NCBI RefSeq assembly: GCF_003852535.1
Contig: NZ_QAJP01000008.1
Coordinates: forward strand, 68,013 to 132,012
From: Herminiimonas sp. KBW02
GTDB lineage: Bacteria > Pseudomonadota > Gammaproteobacteria > Burkholderiales > Burkholderiaceae_D
Length of the DNA: 64,000 nucleotides
Direction of reading: 5' to 3'
Notes under the pieces: model-generated
The model's input: the letters and a program-made list of their open reading frames with translations, nothing else
Told to the model about the DNA's origin: nothing
Databases searched by the model: none
Shown: one piece after another, positions 36,088 through 46,103 of the stretch
How positions within the stretch are numbered: the stretch's first letter is position 1
How the letters are laid out: every line of letters begins with the position of its first letter
Translations under genes and position numbers: made by a program

Positions 36088-36855
36088 ATGAATACGACAA
36101 ATGCATCCATGAAGGACACGGCCCACTCGACCAATTCCCATCAGACCAAAGTGCTGGTGGTAGATGACGATCTGCGCTTGCGCGATCTGCTGCGCCGTTA
36201 CCTGTCCGAACAAGGTTTCAATGTAGTCACCGCGGAAAATGCACAGGCGATGAACAAGCTGTGGCTGCGCGAACGCTACGATCTGCTGGTACTCGATCTG
36301 ATGTTGCCGGGTGAAGACGGCTTGTCCATCTGCCGCCGCCTGCGTGGTGCCGGAGACAAAACCCCGATTATCATGCTCACCGCCAAAGGCGAAGACGTCG
36401 ATCGCATCGTCGGCCTCGAAATGGGCGCCGACGATTATCTCGCAAAACCTTTCAATCCGCGCGAATTGGTAGCGCGCATCAGCGCCGTCCTGCGTCGCGT
36501 CGGCCCCGAAGAAATTCCGGGCGCGCCGTCTGAAACACCACAATCGTTCACCTTCGGCGAATTCGTACTCGATCTGGGTACGCGCACACTGAAGAAGAAT
36601 GATGAAACCGTGCCGCTGACCACCGGCGAATTTTCAGTCCTGAAAGTGTTCGCACGTCACGCACGGCAACCACTGTCCCGCGAAAAATTAATGGAACTGG
36701 CACGCGGTCGCGAGTATGAAGTATTTGATCGCAGCCTCGACGTCCAGATTTCACGTCTGCGCAAACTGATAGAGCCGGATCCTTCGACCCCACTGTATAT
36801 CCAGACGGTCTGGGGCCTGGGTTATGTCTTCATCCCTGAAGGCAAGCCGCGCTAA
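36088..36855 (+). CDS. ompR: OmpR-type response regulator
   Basis: The 255-residue regulator has a receiver domain with VLVVDDDLRLRDLLRRYL, the phosphoacceptor D70 in LLVLDLMLPGEDG, and K in LAKPFNPREL, followed by a winged-helix DNA-binding domain (LTTGEFSVLKVFARHARQPL through TVWGLGYVFIP). It closely resembles OmpR, which sets porin expression with osmolarity. The kinase gene follows after 23 bases. The first 15-20 residues are poorly conserved; an internal ATG (MKDT) is an alternative start. Confidence 0.93.
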   Translation: MNTTNASMKDTAHSTNSHQTKVLVVDDDLRLRDLLRRYLSEQGFNVVTAENAQAMNKLWLRERYDLLVLDLMLPGEDGLSICRRLRGAGDKTPIIMLTAKGEDVDRIVGLEMGADDYLAKPFNPRELVARISAVLRRVGPEEIPGAPSETPQSFTFGEFVLDLGTRTLKKNDETVPLTTGEFSVLKVFARHARQPLSREKLMELARGREYEVFDRSLDVQISRLRKLIEPDPSTPLYIQTVWGLGYVFIPEGKPR

Positions 36856-36878
36856 GCACAGTCCGCCAGACCACAAGG

Positions 36879-38246
36879 ATGCCCACCACTACAAATCGCC
36901 TGAACTGGATCAAAAGCGGCCTGTTCTGGCGCACTTTTTTCCTGCTCGCCTTCCTGATCGCGGCCAGTATGGCCGCGTGGGTGGCCAGCTATCGCATCAT
37001 TGAGCAAACCCCGCGTGCCAACCAGATCGCGGCACAGGTGATTTCAGTTGTCACCATCACGCGCGCTGCGCTGACACACTCTGCCCCCGACCTGCGACGT
37101 GAACTGCTGTTCGACCTTGCCAGCAACGAAGGCATACGCGTCTATCCGCTGGAGGAAAACGACCACATCGAGCCGCCCATCCAGAACAGCATGATGCAAA
37201 CCATACAGGAGCACGTGCGTTCCGGCCTGGGACAGGAAACCCGCTTTGCACGCGCCGTGAATGATGTCGCAGGCTTCTGGGTCAGCTTCACCATCTCCGA
37301 CGATGAATACTGGCTGATGCTGGACCGTGACCGCATTGAAGGCAGCTCCGGTGTGCAATGGCTGGGCTGGGGCGCGATGACGCTGCTGCTGTCGTTACTG
37401 GGTGCGTTAATGATCTCGGGCCTCATCAATCAGCCGCTGGCGCGCCTGACTGCCGCAACCCGCGCCATCGCCAACGGCCAGCGCCCTGCTCCGCTGCCGG
37501 AACGCGGCCCGACTGAAATCCGCGAAGCCAATCATAGCTTCAATCAAATGGTGGACGACCTGAATCGCGTGGAATCAGATCGCGCAGTAGTGCTGGCTGG
37601 TATTTCGCATGACTTGCGTACACCGCTCGCGCGCATGCAACTGGAAGTCGAACTGGCGGGGCTGCCACCGGATGCACGCGTCGGCATGCAGTCCGACCTC
37701 GAACAAATGGATGCCATCATCGGGCAATTCCTTGACTACGCCAAACCGAGCGACAGCAGTCACTTCCAGCCGATAGACATGACGGCCTTGATGCATAGCG
37801 CAGCGCAGGAAGCCTTGCGCATGCAGGATGTCCGCATCAACAGTAAAGTCGATGACAAGCTGGTCGTACTGGGAAATGCGATTGATATCAAACGCGTCGT
37901 CAACAACCTCATCGAGAATGCACGCCGTTACGGCAAACTGCCGGGCAACGATTATGTAGAAATCGATCTGCGTTGCCAGGCTGAAGGCGACAAAGTGATC
38001 GTCGAAGTCAGCGACCACGGCGCAGGTGTGCCGGAAGCAGAGATAGATCGTCTGTTACGACCGTTCACACGGATGGACAGCGCACGTGGACAAGCGAATG
38101 GTGCCGGCCTCGGACTTGCCATCGTGGACCGCATCGTCAAACGCCATAGCGGCAAACTGCAATTATTGAATCGCGAAGGTGGCGGCCTGACCATACACAT
38201 CGCTTTAAACCAGGCGAAAAAACGTCACGGCACTTACGCTGGCTAA
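36879..38246 (+). CDS. envZ: EnvZ-type osmosensor histidine kinase
   Basis: The 455-residue membrane kinase has a first membrane helix at about 15-37, a periplasmic domain of about 125 residues, a second helix at about 164-183, a HAMP domain (about 184-235), the HisKA motif with H244 in GISHDLRTPLARMQ, and an HATPase domain (NLIENARRYG; GAGLGLAIVDRIVKRHSG). Layout and the partner gene upstream fit EnvZ. CAAGG lies close before the ATG. A strong terminator follows. Confidence 0.93.
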   Translation: MPTTTNRLNWIKSGLFWRTFFLLAFLIAASMAAWVASYRIIEQTPRANQIAAQVISVVTITRAALTHSAPDLRRELLFDLASNEGIRVYPLEENDHIEPPIQNSMMQTIQEHVRSGLGQETRFARAVNDVAGFWVSFTISDDEYWLMLDRDRIEGSSGVQWLGWGAMTLLLSLLGALMISGLINQPLARLTAATRAIANGQRPAPLPERGPTEIREANHSFNQMVDDLNRVESDRAVVLAGISHDLRTPLARMQLEVELAGLPPDARVGMQSDLEQMDAIIGQFLDYAKPSDSSHFQPIDMTALMHSAAQEALRMQDVRINSKVDDKLVVLGNAIDIKRVVNNLIENARRYGKLPGNDYVEIDLRCQAEGDKVIVEVSDHGAGVPEAEIDRLLRPFTRMDSARGQANGAGLGLAIVDRIVKRHSGKLQLLNREGGGLTIHIALNQAKKRHGTYAG

Positions 38247-38270
38247 GACCAAAAGTGAGTGCACAAAACA

Positions 38271-38303
38271 AAACGCACATGCCGATGAGCATGTGCGTTT
38301 TTT
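38271..38303 (+). terminator. Rho-independent terminator after envZ
   Basis: A perfect 12-base stem AAACGCACATGC/GCATGTGCGTTT has a 6-base loop and is followed by a run of T. The A run upstream lets it serve the convergent small gene too. Confidence 0.92.
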
Positions 38304-38341
38304 ATTTGGCACCGCATAGTCAGCAAGACTATGCAGAAAAT

Positions 38342-38650
38342 TTAAGTGCGTTCGTCTTTTACTTCAGTGATACCACCTTCGATGATGATATCGCTGCGGC
38401 CTTGCGATTGCTGATAGGCGTAACGTTCTGCGGCAAAGCGCGCTTTCGCTGCCTTGCGTTTCTTGAACAACAGCACAGGAATCAGCAACCAGCTCAACAA
38501 CAGCACGGTCACGACGACGAGCAATCCTACGGCAAGCACCAGCCCCAACACCAGCCACGCGATCAGACGCGAGAAAAATCCACCGGATTGATGACGGCGG
38601 AAGACTTGTTGCCAATTTTGAGCCTGCTGGCTGAAGAAGAAAGATGCCAT
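38342..38650 (-). CDS. Small membrane protein of unknown function
   Basis: No known family is recognised. From the ATG at 38650 the product is 102 residues: a Gln/Phe-rich N terminus (FFFSQQAQNWQQVFRRHQ), a long hydrophobic region at about 25-60 that could make one or two membrane helices, a basic stretch (FKKRKAAKARFAAERYAY), and an acidic end. AGGAG lies about 10 bases before this ATG. The longer frame from 38740 adds residues with no ribosome site. It stands alone between envZ and ispF. Confidence 0.7.
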   Translation of the reverse strand: MASFFFSQQAQNWQQVFRRHQSGGFFSRLIAWLVLGLVLAVGLLVVVTVLLLSWLLIPVLLFKKRKAAKARFAAERYAYQQSQGRSDIIIEGGITEVKDERT

Positions 38651-38894
38651 AGTTGTAATCACTCCTGTCTCTGTAGTATACGCCAATTCAGCGCTAACGA
38701 TATCTTTTGAACCTGGGCGTTGCGAGTTTGGCCCACCCACGGCGCTATGCGTATGGGATGATAGATAGCGCTTTTGCGTAAAAATTCAATATCGGCGCGG
38801 ATAAATTCTTAGAAATCACTGCGAAAACCGCAAAAAACATGGTCATCCAGCCCCCAAATTATCCTTTTCACACCGGTTTGCGCTTTAATCCTGC

Positions 38895-39401
38895 TCAGGC
38901 GCTACGGTAAATCAGCGCCACCGCTTCCGCCGCTATGCCCTCTTCACGCCCCAGGTAACCCAGCTTTTCATTGGTTTTTGCCTTGATATTCACCTGATCG
39001 ATGGCAACACCCAGGTCGGCGGCGATATGCGCGACCATAGACGGAATATGTGGCGCCATCTTCGGTTTCTGCGCAATGATGGTCGCGTCCACATTCCCTA
39101 TGCTGTAACCGGCTGCCGCCACACGCTTGACGGCTTCACGCAGCAGCACGCGCGAGTCAGCGCCTGCAAACTCCACTGCGGTATCCGGGAAATGACGGCC
39201 GATATCTCCCAATGCCGCCGCCCCGAACAAGGCATCCGTAATCGCGTGCAACAGCACATCTGCATCGGAATGACCGAGCAAGCCGGTACTGTGCGGTATC
39301 GTCACGCCACCTATGATCAGCTTGCGACCCGCTACCAGTGCGTGACAATCGTAGCCCTGGCCGATACGGAAAGGCAGACCTGCGCTCTGGGAAACACTCA
39401 T
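38895..39401 (-). CDS. ispF: 2-C-methyl-D-erythritol 2,4-cyclodiphosphate synthase
   Basis: IspF catalyses the fifth step of the MEP isoprenoid pathway, forming the cyclic diphosphate and releasing CMP. The 168-residue trimer-type protein has the metal-binding motif GYDCHAL and the signature [20 protein letters not shown], followed by [10 protein letters not shown]. Its length is usual. It overlaps ispD by 4 bases, and the two form an operon. Confidence 0.97.
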   Translation of the reverse strand: MSVSQSAGLPFRIGQGYDCHALVAGRKLIIGGVTIPHSTGLLGHSDADVLLHAITDALFGAAALGDIGRHFPDTAVEFAGADSRVLLREAVKRVAAAGYSIGNVDATIIAQKPKMAPHIPSMVAHIAADLGVAIDQVNIKAKTNEKLGYLGREEGIAAEAVALIYRSA

Positions 39402-40093
39402 ACAAATCCTTTTAAATAAAGTTCTGCCAATGCCACGTCATGCGGCAAAGTCACCTTGAAATTCCTGGCGTCGCCTTCGACCAGCCTGGGCTGCAAGCCC
39501 AGCGCTTCGATGGCGCTCGCTTCATCCGTTACTGCCGTTGCCTGCTCAAGCGCATGCAACAGCAAGCCGTAACGGAACATTTGCGGCGTCTGCGCCGCCC
39601 ACAGGCGATCACGCGTGACGGTTTGTTCCACCCGCCCTTCCGCACCGGCACGCTTCAGGGTATCCACCACCGGTACCGCCAGCAAGCCGCCGACCTCATC
39701 ATCCTGCAGGATATTAATCAGTTTATCGATCAAGCCTATGCTCAGGCCCGGACGCGCGGCATCGTGCACCAGCACCCAGTCATCGTCATTGATCTCCCCA
39801 CGCATGGCGCGCAAACCATTCAGCACCGACTGATGCCGCGTCGCACCGCCAACACCCAGTACCGTGGTGTAGGAGTCGTCATGCAGGCTGGCCATGGTCG
39901 CGTCGATATAACCATCCTCGGCGCTGACGACGACAAAGGTATGCGCTATCGCATCGGCCCGGGAAAAAGTGTCCAGCACATGGCGCAGCATCGGCTTCCC
40001 GGCTATCTGCACATATTGTTTGGGTATCTTTTCACCCATGCGCGCGCCGACGCCGGCGGCAGGAATCAGGGCAAAATAACGGGATGAGCTCAT
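39398..40093 (-). CDS. ispD: 2-C-methyl-D-erythritol 4-phosphate cytidylyltransferase
   Basis: IspD adds CMP to MEP in the isoprenoid pathway. The 231-residue protein has the nucleotide-binding motif [19 protein letters not shown], the [13 protein letters not shown] motif, and the C-terminal [13 protein letters not shown]. It is upstream of and overlaps ispF, and is divergent from mfd across a 192-base gap. Confidence 0.97.
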   Translation of the reverse strand: MSSSRYFALIPAAGVGARMGEKIPKQYVQIAGKPMLRHVLDTFSRADAIAHTFVVVSAEDGYIDATMASLHDDSYTTVLGVGGATRHQSVLNGLRAMRGEINDDDWVLVHDAARPGLSIGLIDKLINILQDDEVGGLLAVPVVDTLKRAGAEGRVEQTVTRDRLWAAQTPQMFRYGLLLHALEQATAVTDEASAIEALGLQPRLVEGDARNFKVTLPHDVALAELYLKGFV

Positions 40094-40187
40094 GTTCTGG
40101 TCTTGGGAAGATGCGTGGGTGCGCTCATTATTATGGGGCTATCCCTTATGGATTGCGCACGCGCCCGACGGGAGGAAGGGCTTGGTT

Positions 40188-40193
40188 TATAAT
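40188..40193 (+). promoter_or_regulatory. Possible -10 element before mfd
   Basis: A perfect TATAAT stands about 95 bases before the mfd start. A good -35 box at normal spacing is not visible, so this is a weak call. Confidence 0.3.
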
Positions 40194-40285
40194 CTCATCA
40201 TAATTTTTCACTGTCAAATGAAGTGCCCGCAGGCAAGTCAGCGGCTACTTTTTGACCACCCTGACATTTTTAATGTCGCTATTTG

Positions 40286-43200
40286 ATGTCATTCGACCTA
40301 AAAAAATCACTTCCCAAGCCCGCTACGCGTTTTGTTCTGCCCCCGGTACACGGTTCGGCGGATGCCTATGTATTGGCGCAAGCCGCAGCTGAACTTAAAT
40401 CGCAGAAACGCATGTTAACGGTCGTCGTGGCGAATGCCAGCGACGCGCAACGCCTGTTGGCAGAAATCCCCTGGTTCGGCAAAGAACCGAACGATCTGCG
40501 CTGCCATTTGTTGCCGGACTGGGAAACCCTGCCCTACGACGCATTTTCACCGCATCAGGATCTGGTTTCCGAGCGTCTGGCGACGCTGTATGAAGTCCTG
40601 AACGGCCACTGCGACGTCCTGATCGTACCGGCGACTACAGCGCTGGTGCGCATGGCGCCGCCCGCCTTCCTCGCGTCCTACACCTTCTTCTTCAAGCAAG
40701 GTGAGACGCTGGACGAAGCCAAGCTGAAGGCGCAGCTGCAACTGGCTGGTTACAGCCCGGTCAAGCAAGTGATGTCGCCCGGTGAATATTCGGTGCGCGG
40801 CGGCCTGATCGATATCTATCCTATGGGTTCGGTACTGCCGTATCGTATCGACCTGTTCGGCGACACCATAGACAGCATCCGCACCTTTGATGCCGATACG
40901 CAGCGCTCGCTGTATCCGGTCAAGGAAGTGCGCCTGTTACCGGCACGCGAATTCCCGATGGACGAAGAAGCGCGCACCGCTTTCCGCGGTCGCTGGCGCG
41001 AAGTGTTCGAAGGCGATCCTAGCCGCTCGGTGATATACAAAGACATAGGCAGCGGCATTGCGTCTGCCGGTATTGAATACTATCTGCCGCTCTTCTTTGA
41101 ACAAACGAATACGCTGTTCGACTACCTGCCGGGCGATGCCACCTTCGCGCTGGTAGGCGATATAGAAGCGGCGATCAAACGCTTTTGGGACGATACCCAA
41201 TCGCGCTACCGCTTCCTCAAGTCAGACCGTGAACGCCCTATCCTCGCGCCGGAACAAATCTTCCTCAGCGATGAAAACTTCTTCACGCTGGCCAAACCGT
41301 TTGGCCGCTGGGTGATACAGAACGAAGATGTCGCGTCCGAGTTGTCTGCTCCGTTACCGAATATCGCCGTAAATCGTCGTGCCGACGATCCGCTGGTCAA
41401 TCTGCGTGCTTACCTGCTGCAAACCGACAAGCGCGTGATGATCTGCGCGGAAAGCAATGGTCGTCGCGAAACCTTGCAGCAGTATTTCAATGAATATGAT
41501 TTAGCACTGGCGCCGACCGAAGGTTTTGCCGACTTCAGCACCGCATCCGCCAAACTCATGCTGGGCGTCGCGCCCATGCATGCCGGTTTCGAGCTGGGTA
41601 ATGCGCTTGGCGGCCTCGCTTTCATTACCGAAACCGAGTTGTACGCAGGCTCCGGTCGTCGTGTCGGCAGCAAGAAGCAGGAAGGCGCAACCCAGGTCGA
41701 ATCGATGGTGCGCGACCTGTCCGAACTCAAAATCGGCGATCCTGTGGTGCACGTCAATCACGGTATAGGCCGCTATATGGGCCTGACCAGTATGGATCTG
41801 GGCGAAGGTGAAACTGAATTCCTGCACCTGGAATACGCGAAAGACACCAAGCTGTATGTACCGGTATCGCAGCTGCATGTGATCTCGCGCTACTCCGGTG
41901 CCTCGCCGGAAGATGCACCGCTGCACGCGCTTGGCTCGGGCCAGTGGGAAAAAGCCAAACGTCGCGCTGCTGAAAAAATCCGCGATACCGCAGCCGAACT
42001 CCTGAACCTGTACGCCCGCCGCGCACTGCGCGAAGGCCATAGCTTTGAGTATTCGGCGCATGACTACCAGGCCTTTGCCGAAAGCTTCGGCTTTGAAGAA
42101 ACCGCCGACCAGGCTGCCGCCATCAACTCGGTCATCAAAGACATGACCAGCGGCAAACCGATGGATCGCCTGATTTGCGGTGATGTCGGCTTCGGCAAGA
42201 CAGAAGTCGCATTGCGCGCCGCCTTCGTCGCCGTACTCGGCGGCAAACAGGTCGCGATCCTGGCACCGACCACGCTGCTGGCGGAACAACATGCGCAAAC
42301 TTTCGCGGATCGCTTTGCCGACTGGCCGGTGCGTATCGCCGAACTGTCGCGCTTCCGTACCGCGAAAGAAGTCACACAAGCCATCAAGGGTATGGCTGAC
42401 GGCACGATAGATATCGTGATCGGCACGCACAAGCTGCTGTCCGGCGATATTAAATTCTCGCGCCTCGGCCTCGTCATCATCGACGAAGAGCACAGGTTCG
42501 GCGTGCGTCAGAAAGAAGCGTTGAAAGCCTTGCGCGCCGAAGTCGATGTACTGACACTGACCGCCACCCCTATCCCGCGTACGCTGGGTATGGCACTGGA
42601 AGGTTTGCGTGATTTTTCCATCATCGCCACCGCACCGCAAAAGCGCCTGGCGATCAAAACCTTCGTCCGCAGTGAAAACGATTCCGTCATACGTGAAGCC
42701 TGTCTGCGCGAACTGAAGCGTGGCGGCCAGGTGTACTTCCTGCACAATGAAGTAGAGACCATCCAGAACCGCAAGGCCATGCTGGAAGAGCTGATGCCGG
42801 AAGCGCGCATAGGCGTTGCGCACGGCCAGCTGCACGAGCGTGATCTGGAACGCATCATGCGTGACTTCGTGGCACAGCGTTTCAACATCCTGCTGTGTAC
42901 GACGATTATTGAAACCGGTATCGACGTCCCGACTGCCAACACCATCATCATGCACCGCGCCGATAAATTCGGTCTGGCCCAGCTGCATCAACTGCGTGGT
43001 CGCGTCGGTCGTTCGCATCATCAGGCTTATGCTTATTTGCTGGTGCACGATGTGCAAGGCCTGAGCAAGCTGGCGCAACGTCGTCTCGACGCGATCCAGC
43101 AAATGGAAGAGCTGGGCAGTGGCTTCTATCTGGCCATGCACGATCTGGAAATTCGCGGCGCCGGTGAAGTACTGGGCGACAATCAATCCGGCGAAATGAG

Positions 43201-43729
43201 CGAGATCGGCTTCCAGCTCTATTCAGACATGCTGAATGAAGCCGTACGTTCGCTGAAAAACGGCAAGGAACCGGATCTGGCCGCCCCTCTGGCCAGCACC
43301 ACCGAAATTAATCTGCACGTACCTGCTCTCTTGCCGAACACCTATTGCGGTGACGTCCATGAACGCCTGTCCATCTATAAGCGCCTGGCTAACTGCAAAA
43401 CCGCAGATGCCATCAACGATTTGCAGGAAGAACTGATCGATCGTTTTGGTAAACTGCCGGACGCAGCACAGGCATTGGTGGAAACGCATCGTTTGCGGGT
43501 TGCCGCCATTCCGGTTGGCATCATCAAGATAGATGCGCATGCGGAATCGGCGACATTGCAGTTCGAACCTAACCCGCCTATCGATGCGATGCGTATCATA
43601 GAGTTGATCCAAAAGAATCGTCATATAAAATTGAACGGCCAGGATAAATTGCGTATCACTGCAAATATGCCGGATCTGGCTGCACGCGTAGGGCAGATCA
43701 AAAACACCATCCGTGCCCTGCTTAACTAA
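40286..43729 (+). CDS. mfd: Transcription-repair coupling factor Mfd
   Basis: Mfd removes RNA polymerase stalled at DNA damage and recruits UvrA. The 1147-residue protein has the UvrB-like N-terminal module, the RNA-polymerase-binding RID around GDPVVHVNHGIGRYMGL, and a RecG-like translocase with Walker A GDVGFGKTE (about 632-640) and DEEH at 733-736. The C-terminal TRCF domain follows QLRGRVGRS. I start at the ATG at 40286; the TTG one codon earlier is less likely. No clear ribosome site is visible. Confidence 0.97.
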   Translation: MSFDLKKSLPKPATRFVLPPVHGSADAYVLAQAAAELKSQKRMLTVVVANASDAQRLLAEIPWFGKEPNDLRCHLLPDWETLPYDAFSPHQDLVSERLATLYEVLNGHCDVLIVPATTALVRMAPPAFLASYTFFFKQGETLDEAKLKAQLQLAGYSPVKQVMSPGEYSVRGGLIDIYPMGSVLPYRIDLFGDTIDSIRTFDADTQRSLYPVKEVRLLPAREFPMDEEARTAFRGRWREVFEGDPSRSVIYKDIGSGIASAGIEYYLPLFFEQTNTLFDYLPGDATFALVGDIEAAIKRFWDDTQSRYRFLKSDRERPILAPEQIFLSDENFFTLAKPFGRWVIQNEDVASELSAPLPNIAVNRRADDPLVNLRAYLLQTDKRVMICAESNGRRETLQQYFNEYDLALAPTEGFADFSTASAKLMLGVAPMHAGFELGNALGGLAFITETELYAGSGRRVGSKKQEGATQVESMVRDLSELKIGDPVVHVNHGIGRYMGLTSMDLGEGETEFLHLEYAKDTKLYVPVSQLHVISRYSGASPEDAPLHALGSGQWEKAKRRAAEKIRDTAAELLNLYARRALREGHSFEYSAHDYQAFAESFGFEETADQAAAINSVIKDMTSGKPMDRLICGDVGFGKTEVALRAAFVAVLGGKQVAILAPTTLLAEQHAQTFADRFADWPVRIAELSRFRTAKEVTQAIKGMADGTIDIVIGTHKLLSGDIKFSRLGLVIIDEEHRFGVRQKEALKALRAEVDVLTLTATPIPRTLGMALEGLRDFSIIATAPQKRLAIKTFVRSENDSVIREACLRELKRGGQVYFLHNEVETIQNRKAMLEELMPEARIGVAHGQLHERDLERIMRDFVAQRFNILLCTTIIETGIDVPTANTIIMHRADKFGLAQLHQLRGRVGRSHHQAYAYLLVHDVQGLSKLAQRRLDAIQQMEELGSGFYLAMHDLEIRGAGEVLGDNQSGEMSEIGFQLYSDMLNEAVRSLKNGKEPDLAAPLASTTEINLHVPALLPNTYCGDVHERLSIYKRLANCKTADAINDLQEELIDRFGKLPDAAQALVETHRLRVAAIPVGIIKIDAHAESATLQFEPNPPIDAMRIIELIQKNRHIKLNGQDKLRITANMPDLAARVGQIKNTIRALLN

Positions 43730-43741
43730 ACTGACTGACTT

Positions 43742-44587
43742 ATGAATCTGATCCTGCAAGGCCTCAGCACCCAACGCCACATCGTCGAACAAATCGCCGA
43801 ACTGGCACGTCCGCGCTCTATCGTTGCGATCGGCGAGCACGCTTACCGCTGCCTGGACTGCAGCTACAACGATGAAGTGAAGTCACAAATCGATATCGCT
43901 GCCTGGGCTGCCAAACTGGATTACGCCTTCATCGAACGCAGCCGTTCGCTATCCGATTTCAAGCTGGTCGCGATGGATATGGATTCCACGCTGATCACCA
44001 TCGAGTGCATCGATGAAATCGCCGATATGCAGGGTCTGAAACCGCAAGTTGCAGAAATCACCGAAGCCGCGATGCGCGGCGAGCTGGAATTCAAGGAAAG
44101 CCTGACCCGCCGCGTCGCCTTGCTCAAAGGCCTGGATGCCAGCGCCCTGCAACGCGTCTACGACGAACGTTTGCAGCTGTCGCCAGGTGCAGAAAAGATG
44201 CTGCAGGGCTTGCAGGCACTCGGCATGAAGAGCCTGCTGGTGTCCGGTGGCTTTACCTACTTCACAAATCGCATGAAGCAACGCCTGCAACTCGATTACA
44301 CGCATTCGAATCAGCTGGAAATCATCGACGGCAAACTGACCGGTAAAGTCATAGGCGGCATCGTCGATGGCGAGGAAAAGAAACGGACGGTAGCGCGCGT
44401 CTGCCAGGAACTGGACATCTCGCCCGAGCAAAGCATCGTCATGGGTGATGGTGCGAACGACCTGAAAATGATGAGCATTGCTGGCTTGTCGGTTGCTTTC
44501 CGCGCCAAACCAATCGTCCGCGCGCAAGCCGACATTGCGTTGAATTTCGTTGGCCTGGACGGCATCCTCAACCTGTTTCACAAGTAA
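43742..44587 (+). CDS. serB: Phosphoserine phosphatase SerB
   Basis: SerB hydrolyses phosphoserine in the last step of serine synthesis. The 281-residue protein has an N-terminal ACT-like region (about 1-70) and a HAD domain with the nucleophile D79 and acid D81 in AMDMDSTLITIECIDE. The later motifs are LLVSGGFTYFT and VMGDGANDLKMM. It starts 12 bases after mfd, so the two may be co-transcribed. Confidence 0.96.
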   Translation: MNLILQGLSTQRHIVEQIAELARPRSIVAIGEHAYRCLDCSYNDEVKSQIDIAAWAAKLDYAFIERSRSLSDFKLVAMDMDSTLITIECIDEIADMQGLKPQVAEITEAAMRGELEFKESLTRRVALLKGLDASALQRVYDERLQLSPGAEKMLQGLQALGMKSLLVSGGFTYFTNRMKQRLQLDYTHSNQLEIIDGKLTGKVIGGIVDGEEKKRTVARVCQELDISPEQSIVMGDGANDLKMMSIAGLSVAFRAKPIVRAQADIALNFVGLDGILNLFHK

Positions 44588-44685
44588 GTACGCAAGTAAA
44601 TGCGTATCACATCGCAAAAGTTGATCCAGGGAACTTTGTAGTCATTCAGCCATCTTAATGCTGTGCATATAGCTAAGGACACGCC

Positions 44686-45045
44686 ATGAACCAAGACCTC
44701 GTTTTAGACAGTTCATTGCAATCCGCAAAGAACCTGGCCTGGTGGTTATACCTGGGCCATGCTGCCAGCCTGGTATTTTCGCTGGGTGCATTTTCCTTTA
44801 TCCCGCTGATCATCAATTACGTCAAACGGGAAGACGCGGCCAACACCTTTGTCTACAGCCATCACAGCTGGCAAATCCGCTCTTTCTGGTGGTATCTGGT
44901 CTGGATGGCCGTAGGCGGCCTCTTGTTCATGACCATCATCGGCATCCCGGCTGCCTTCCTCTTGTGGACTGTGGCGTGGATCTGGAAGCTATATCGCCTG
45001 ATCAAAGGCATCGTCGACCTGAACGATAACAAGCCCATGCCTTAA
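44686..45045 (+). CDS. DUF4870-like small membrane protein
   Basis: The 119-residue protein has about three membrane helices (LYLGHAASLVFSLGAFSFIP, then WWYLVWMAVGGLLFMTIIG and AAFLLWTVAWIWKLY) with a conserved central motif PLIINYVKREDAANTFVYSH, as in small DUF4870/TM2-type membrane proteins. Its function is unknown. It stands after serB and ends at a bidirectional terminator. Confidence 0.8.
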   Translation: MNQDLVLDSSLQSAKNLAWWLYLGHAASLVFSLGAFSFIPLIINYVKREDAANTFVYSHHSWQIRSFWWYLVWMAVGGLLFMTIIGIPAAFLLWTVAWIWKLYRLIKGIVDLNDNKPMP

Positions 45046-45061
45046 GACGGCACTGGTCATA

Positions 45062-45089
45062 AAAAAAGCGTCCATACGGACGCTTTTTT
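45062..45089. terminator. Bidirectional terminator between the DUF4870 gene and the ABC operon
   Basis: The stem AAAAAAGCGTCC/GGACGCTTTTTT has a 4-base loop. A and T runs on both sides give U tracts in both directions for these convergent genes. Confidence 0.92.
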
Positions 45090-45104
45090 ATTTCCTGCCC
45101 CTGC

Positions 45105-46103
45105 CTAGGCAGTAGCAAGCTCAGTCTCCTCCTTCAACAAAGGTAATACCGGATTCCAGCAAGCCAGGCGTTCCCCATTGACTGAAATCACTTGCGGCTT
45201 CTCGCGCGTGCATTGCTGTTGCGCATTGCTGCAACGTGGCGCAAAGCTGCAGCCCGGCGGCAAAGCCGACAAGTCGGGAGGTGAACCCGGCACCGCCAGC
45301 AAAGGCTTACCGCGATTCTCGGTACCCACTGTCGACGCCAGCAAACCCGCTGTGTACGGATGACGCGGGCTATGCACGATGCCAGCCACCGAGTTTTCTT
45401 CGACGATGCGGCCACCGTACATCACGGCTATCTTATCCGCGACCTCGACCGCTGCGCCGATATCGTGGGTGACAAAAATCACCGACATACCGGTTTCCTT
45501 TTGCAGTTCACGCAGCAGCAACAGGATCTGGATTTGCACTGTCGCATCCAGTGCCGTCGTCGGTTCATCGGCCAGCAAGAGCTTGGGCTTGCACGCCAGT
45601 GCCAGCGCAATCATTGCGCGCTGGCGCATACCGCCGGATAACTCATGCGGATATGCATCGTAGCGACGACGTGCCTGCGGTATCTGCACCCGTTCCAGCA
45701 TCTGCAAGGCACGCTGCATCGCCGTACGGTGATCAACGGCTTCATGCGCACGTATCGCTTCGGTGATCTGCTGTCCTATCGTGTACACCGGATCGAAAGC
45801 CAAACCCGGTTCCTGAAACACCATCGAAGTCGTACCACCTCGATACGCGTCCAGCTCACGGCCTTGCAGTGCCAGCACATCCATGCCATCCACTTCCATG
45901 CTGCCGCTGATGCGCGAGGTACGCAACGGATGCAGGCGCAGCAAAGTACGCAGGGTCACACTCTTGCCGGAACCGGATTCACCCAGCAAACCCAACACCT
46001 CCCCCGCCTGCAAATCAAAACTGATTTTATCCAGCGCGTGTGCACGTCGATTACCGACAAACTCCACTGTCAGGTCACGTACCGATACCAAAGGTTTACT
46101 CAT
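45105..46103 (-). CDS. Dipeptide/oligopeptide ABC transporter ATPase, DppD/OppD type
   Basis: The 332-residue cytoplasmic ATPase drives the peptide importer encoded upstream. It has Walker A LLGESGSGKSVTL, the ABC signature LSGGMRQRAMIA, Walker B LLLADEPTTALD, the H-loop FVTHD, and the C-terminal oligopeptide/dipeptide domain with GCSFAPRCSNAQQQC, a Cys cluster found in this subfamily. It is the last gene of a five-gene set and overlaps the partner ATPase gene by 4 bases. Confidence 0.95.
   Translation of the reverse strand: MSKPLVSVRDLTVEFVGNRRAHALDKISFDLQAGEVLGLLGESGSGKSVTLRTLLRLHPLRTSRISGSMEVDGMDVLALQGRELDAYRGGTTSMVFQEPGLAFDPVYTIGQQITEAIRAHEAVDHRTAMQRALQMLERVQIPQARRRYDAYPHELSGGMRQRAMIALALACKPKLLLADEPTTALDATVQIQILLLLRELQKETGMSVIFVTHDIGAAVEVADKIAVMYGGRIVEENSVAGIVHSPRHPYTAGLLASTVGTENRGKPLLAVPGSPPDLSALPPGCSFAPRCSNAQQQCTREKPQVISVNGERLACWNPVLPLLKEETELATA

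Noticed and set aside
41501-43186. 561-residue reverse open frame across mfd
   Set aside because: It is antisense to a clear mfd gene, has no ribosome site and shows an unnatural His/Gln/Phe-rich composition.
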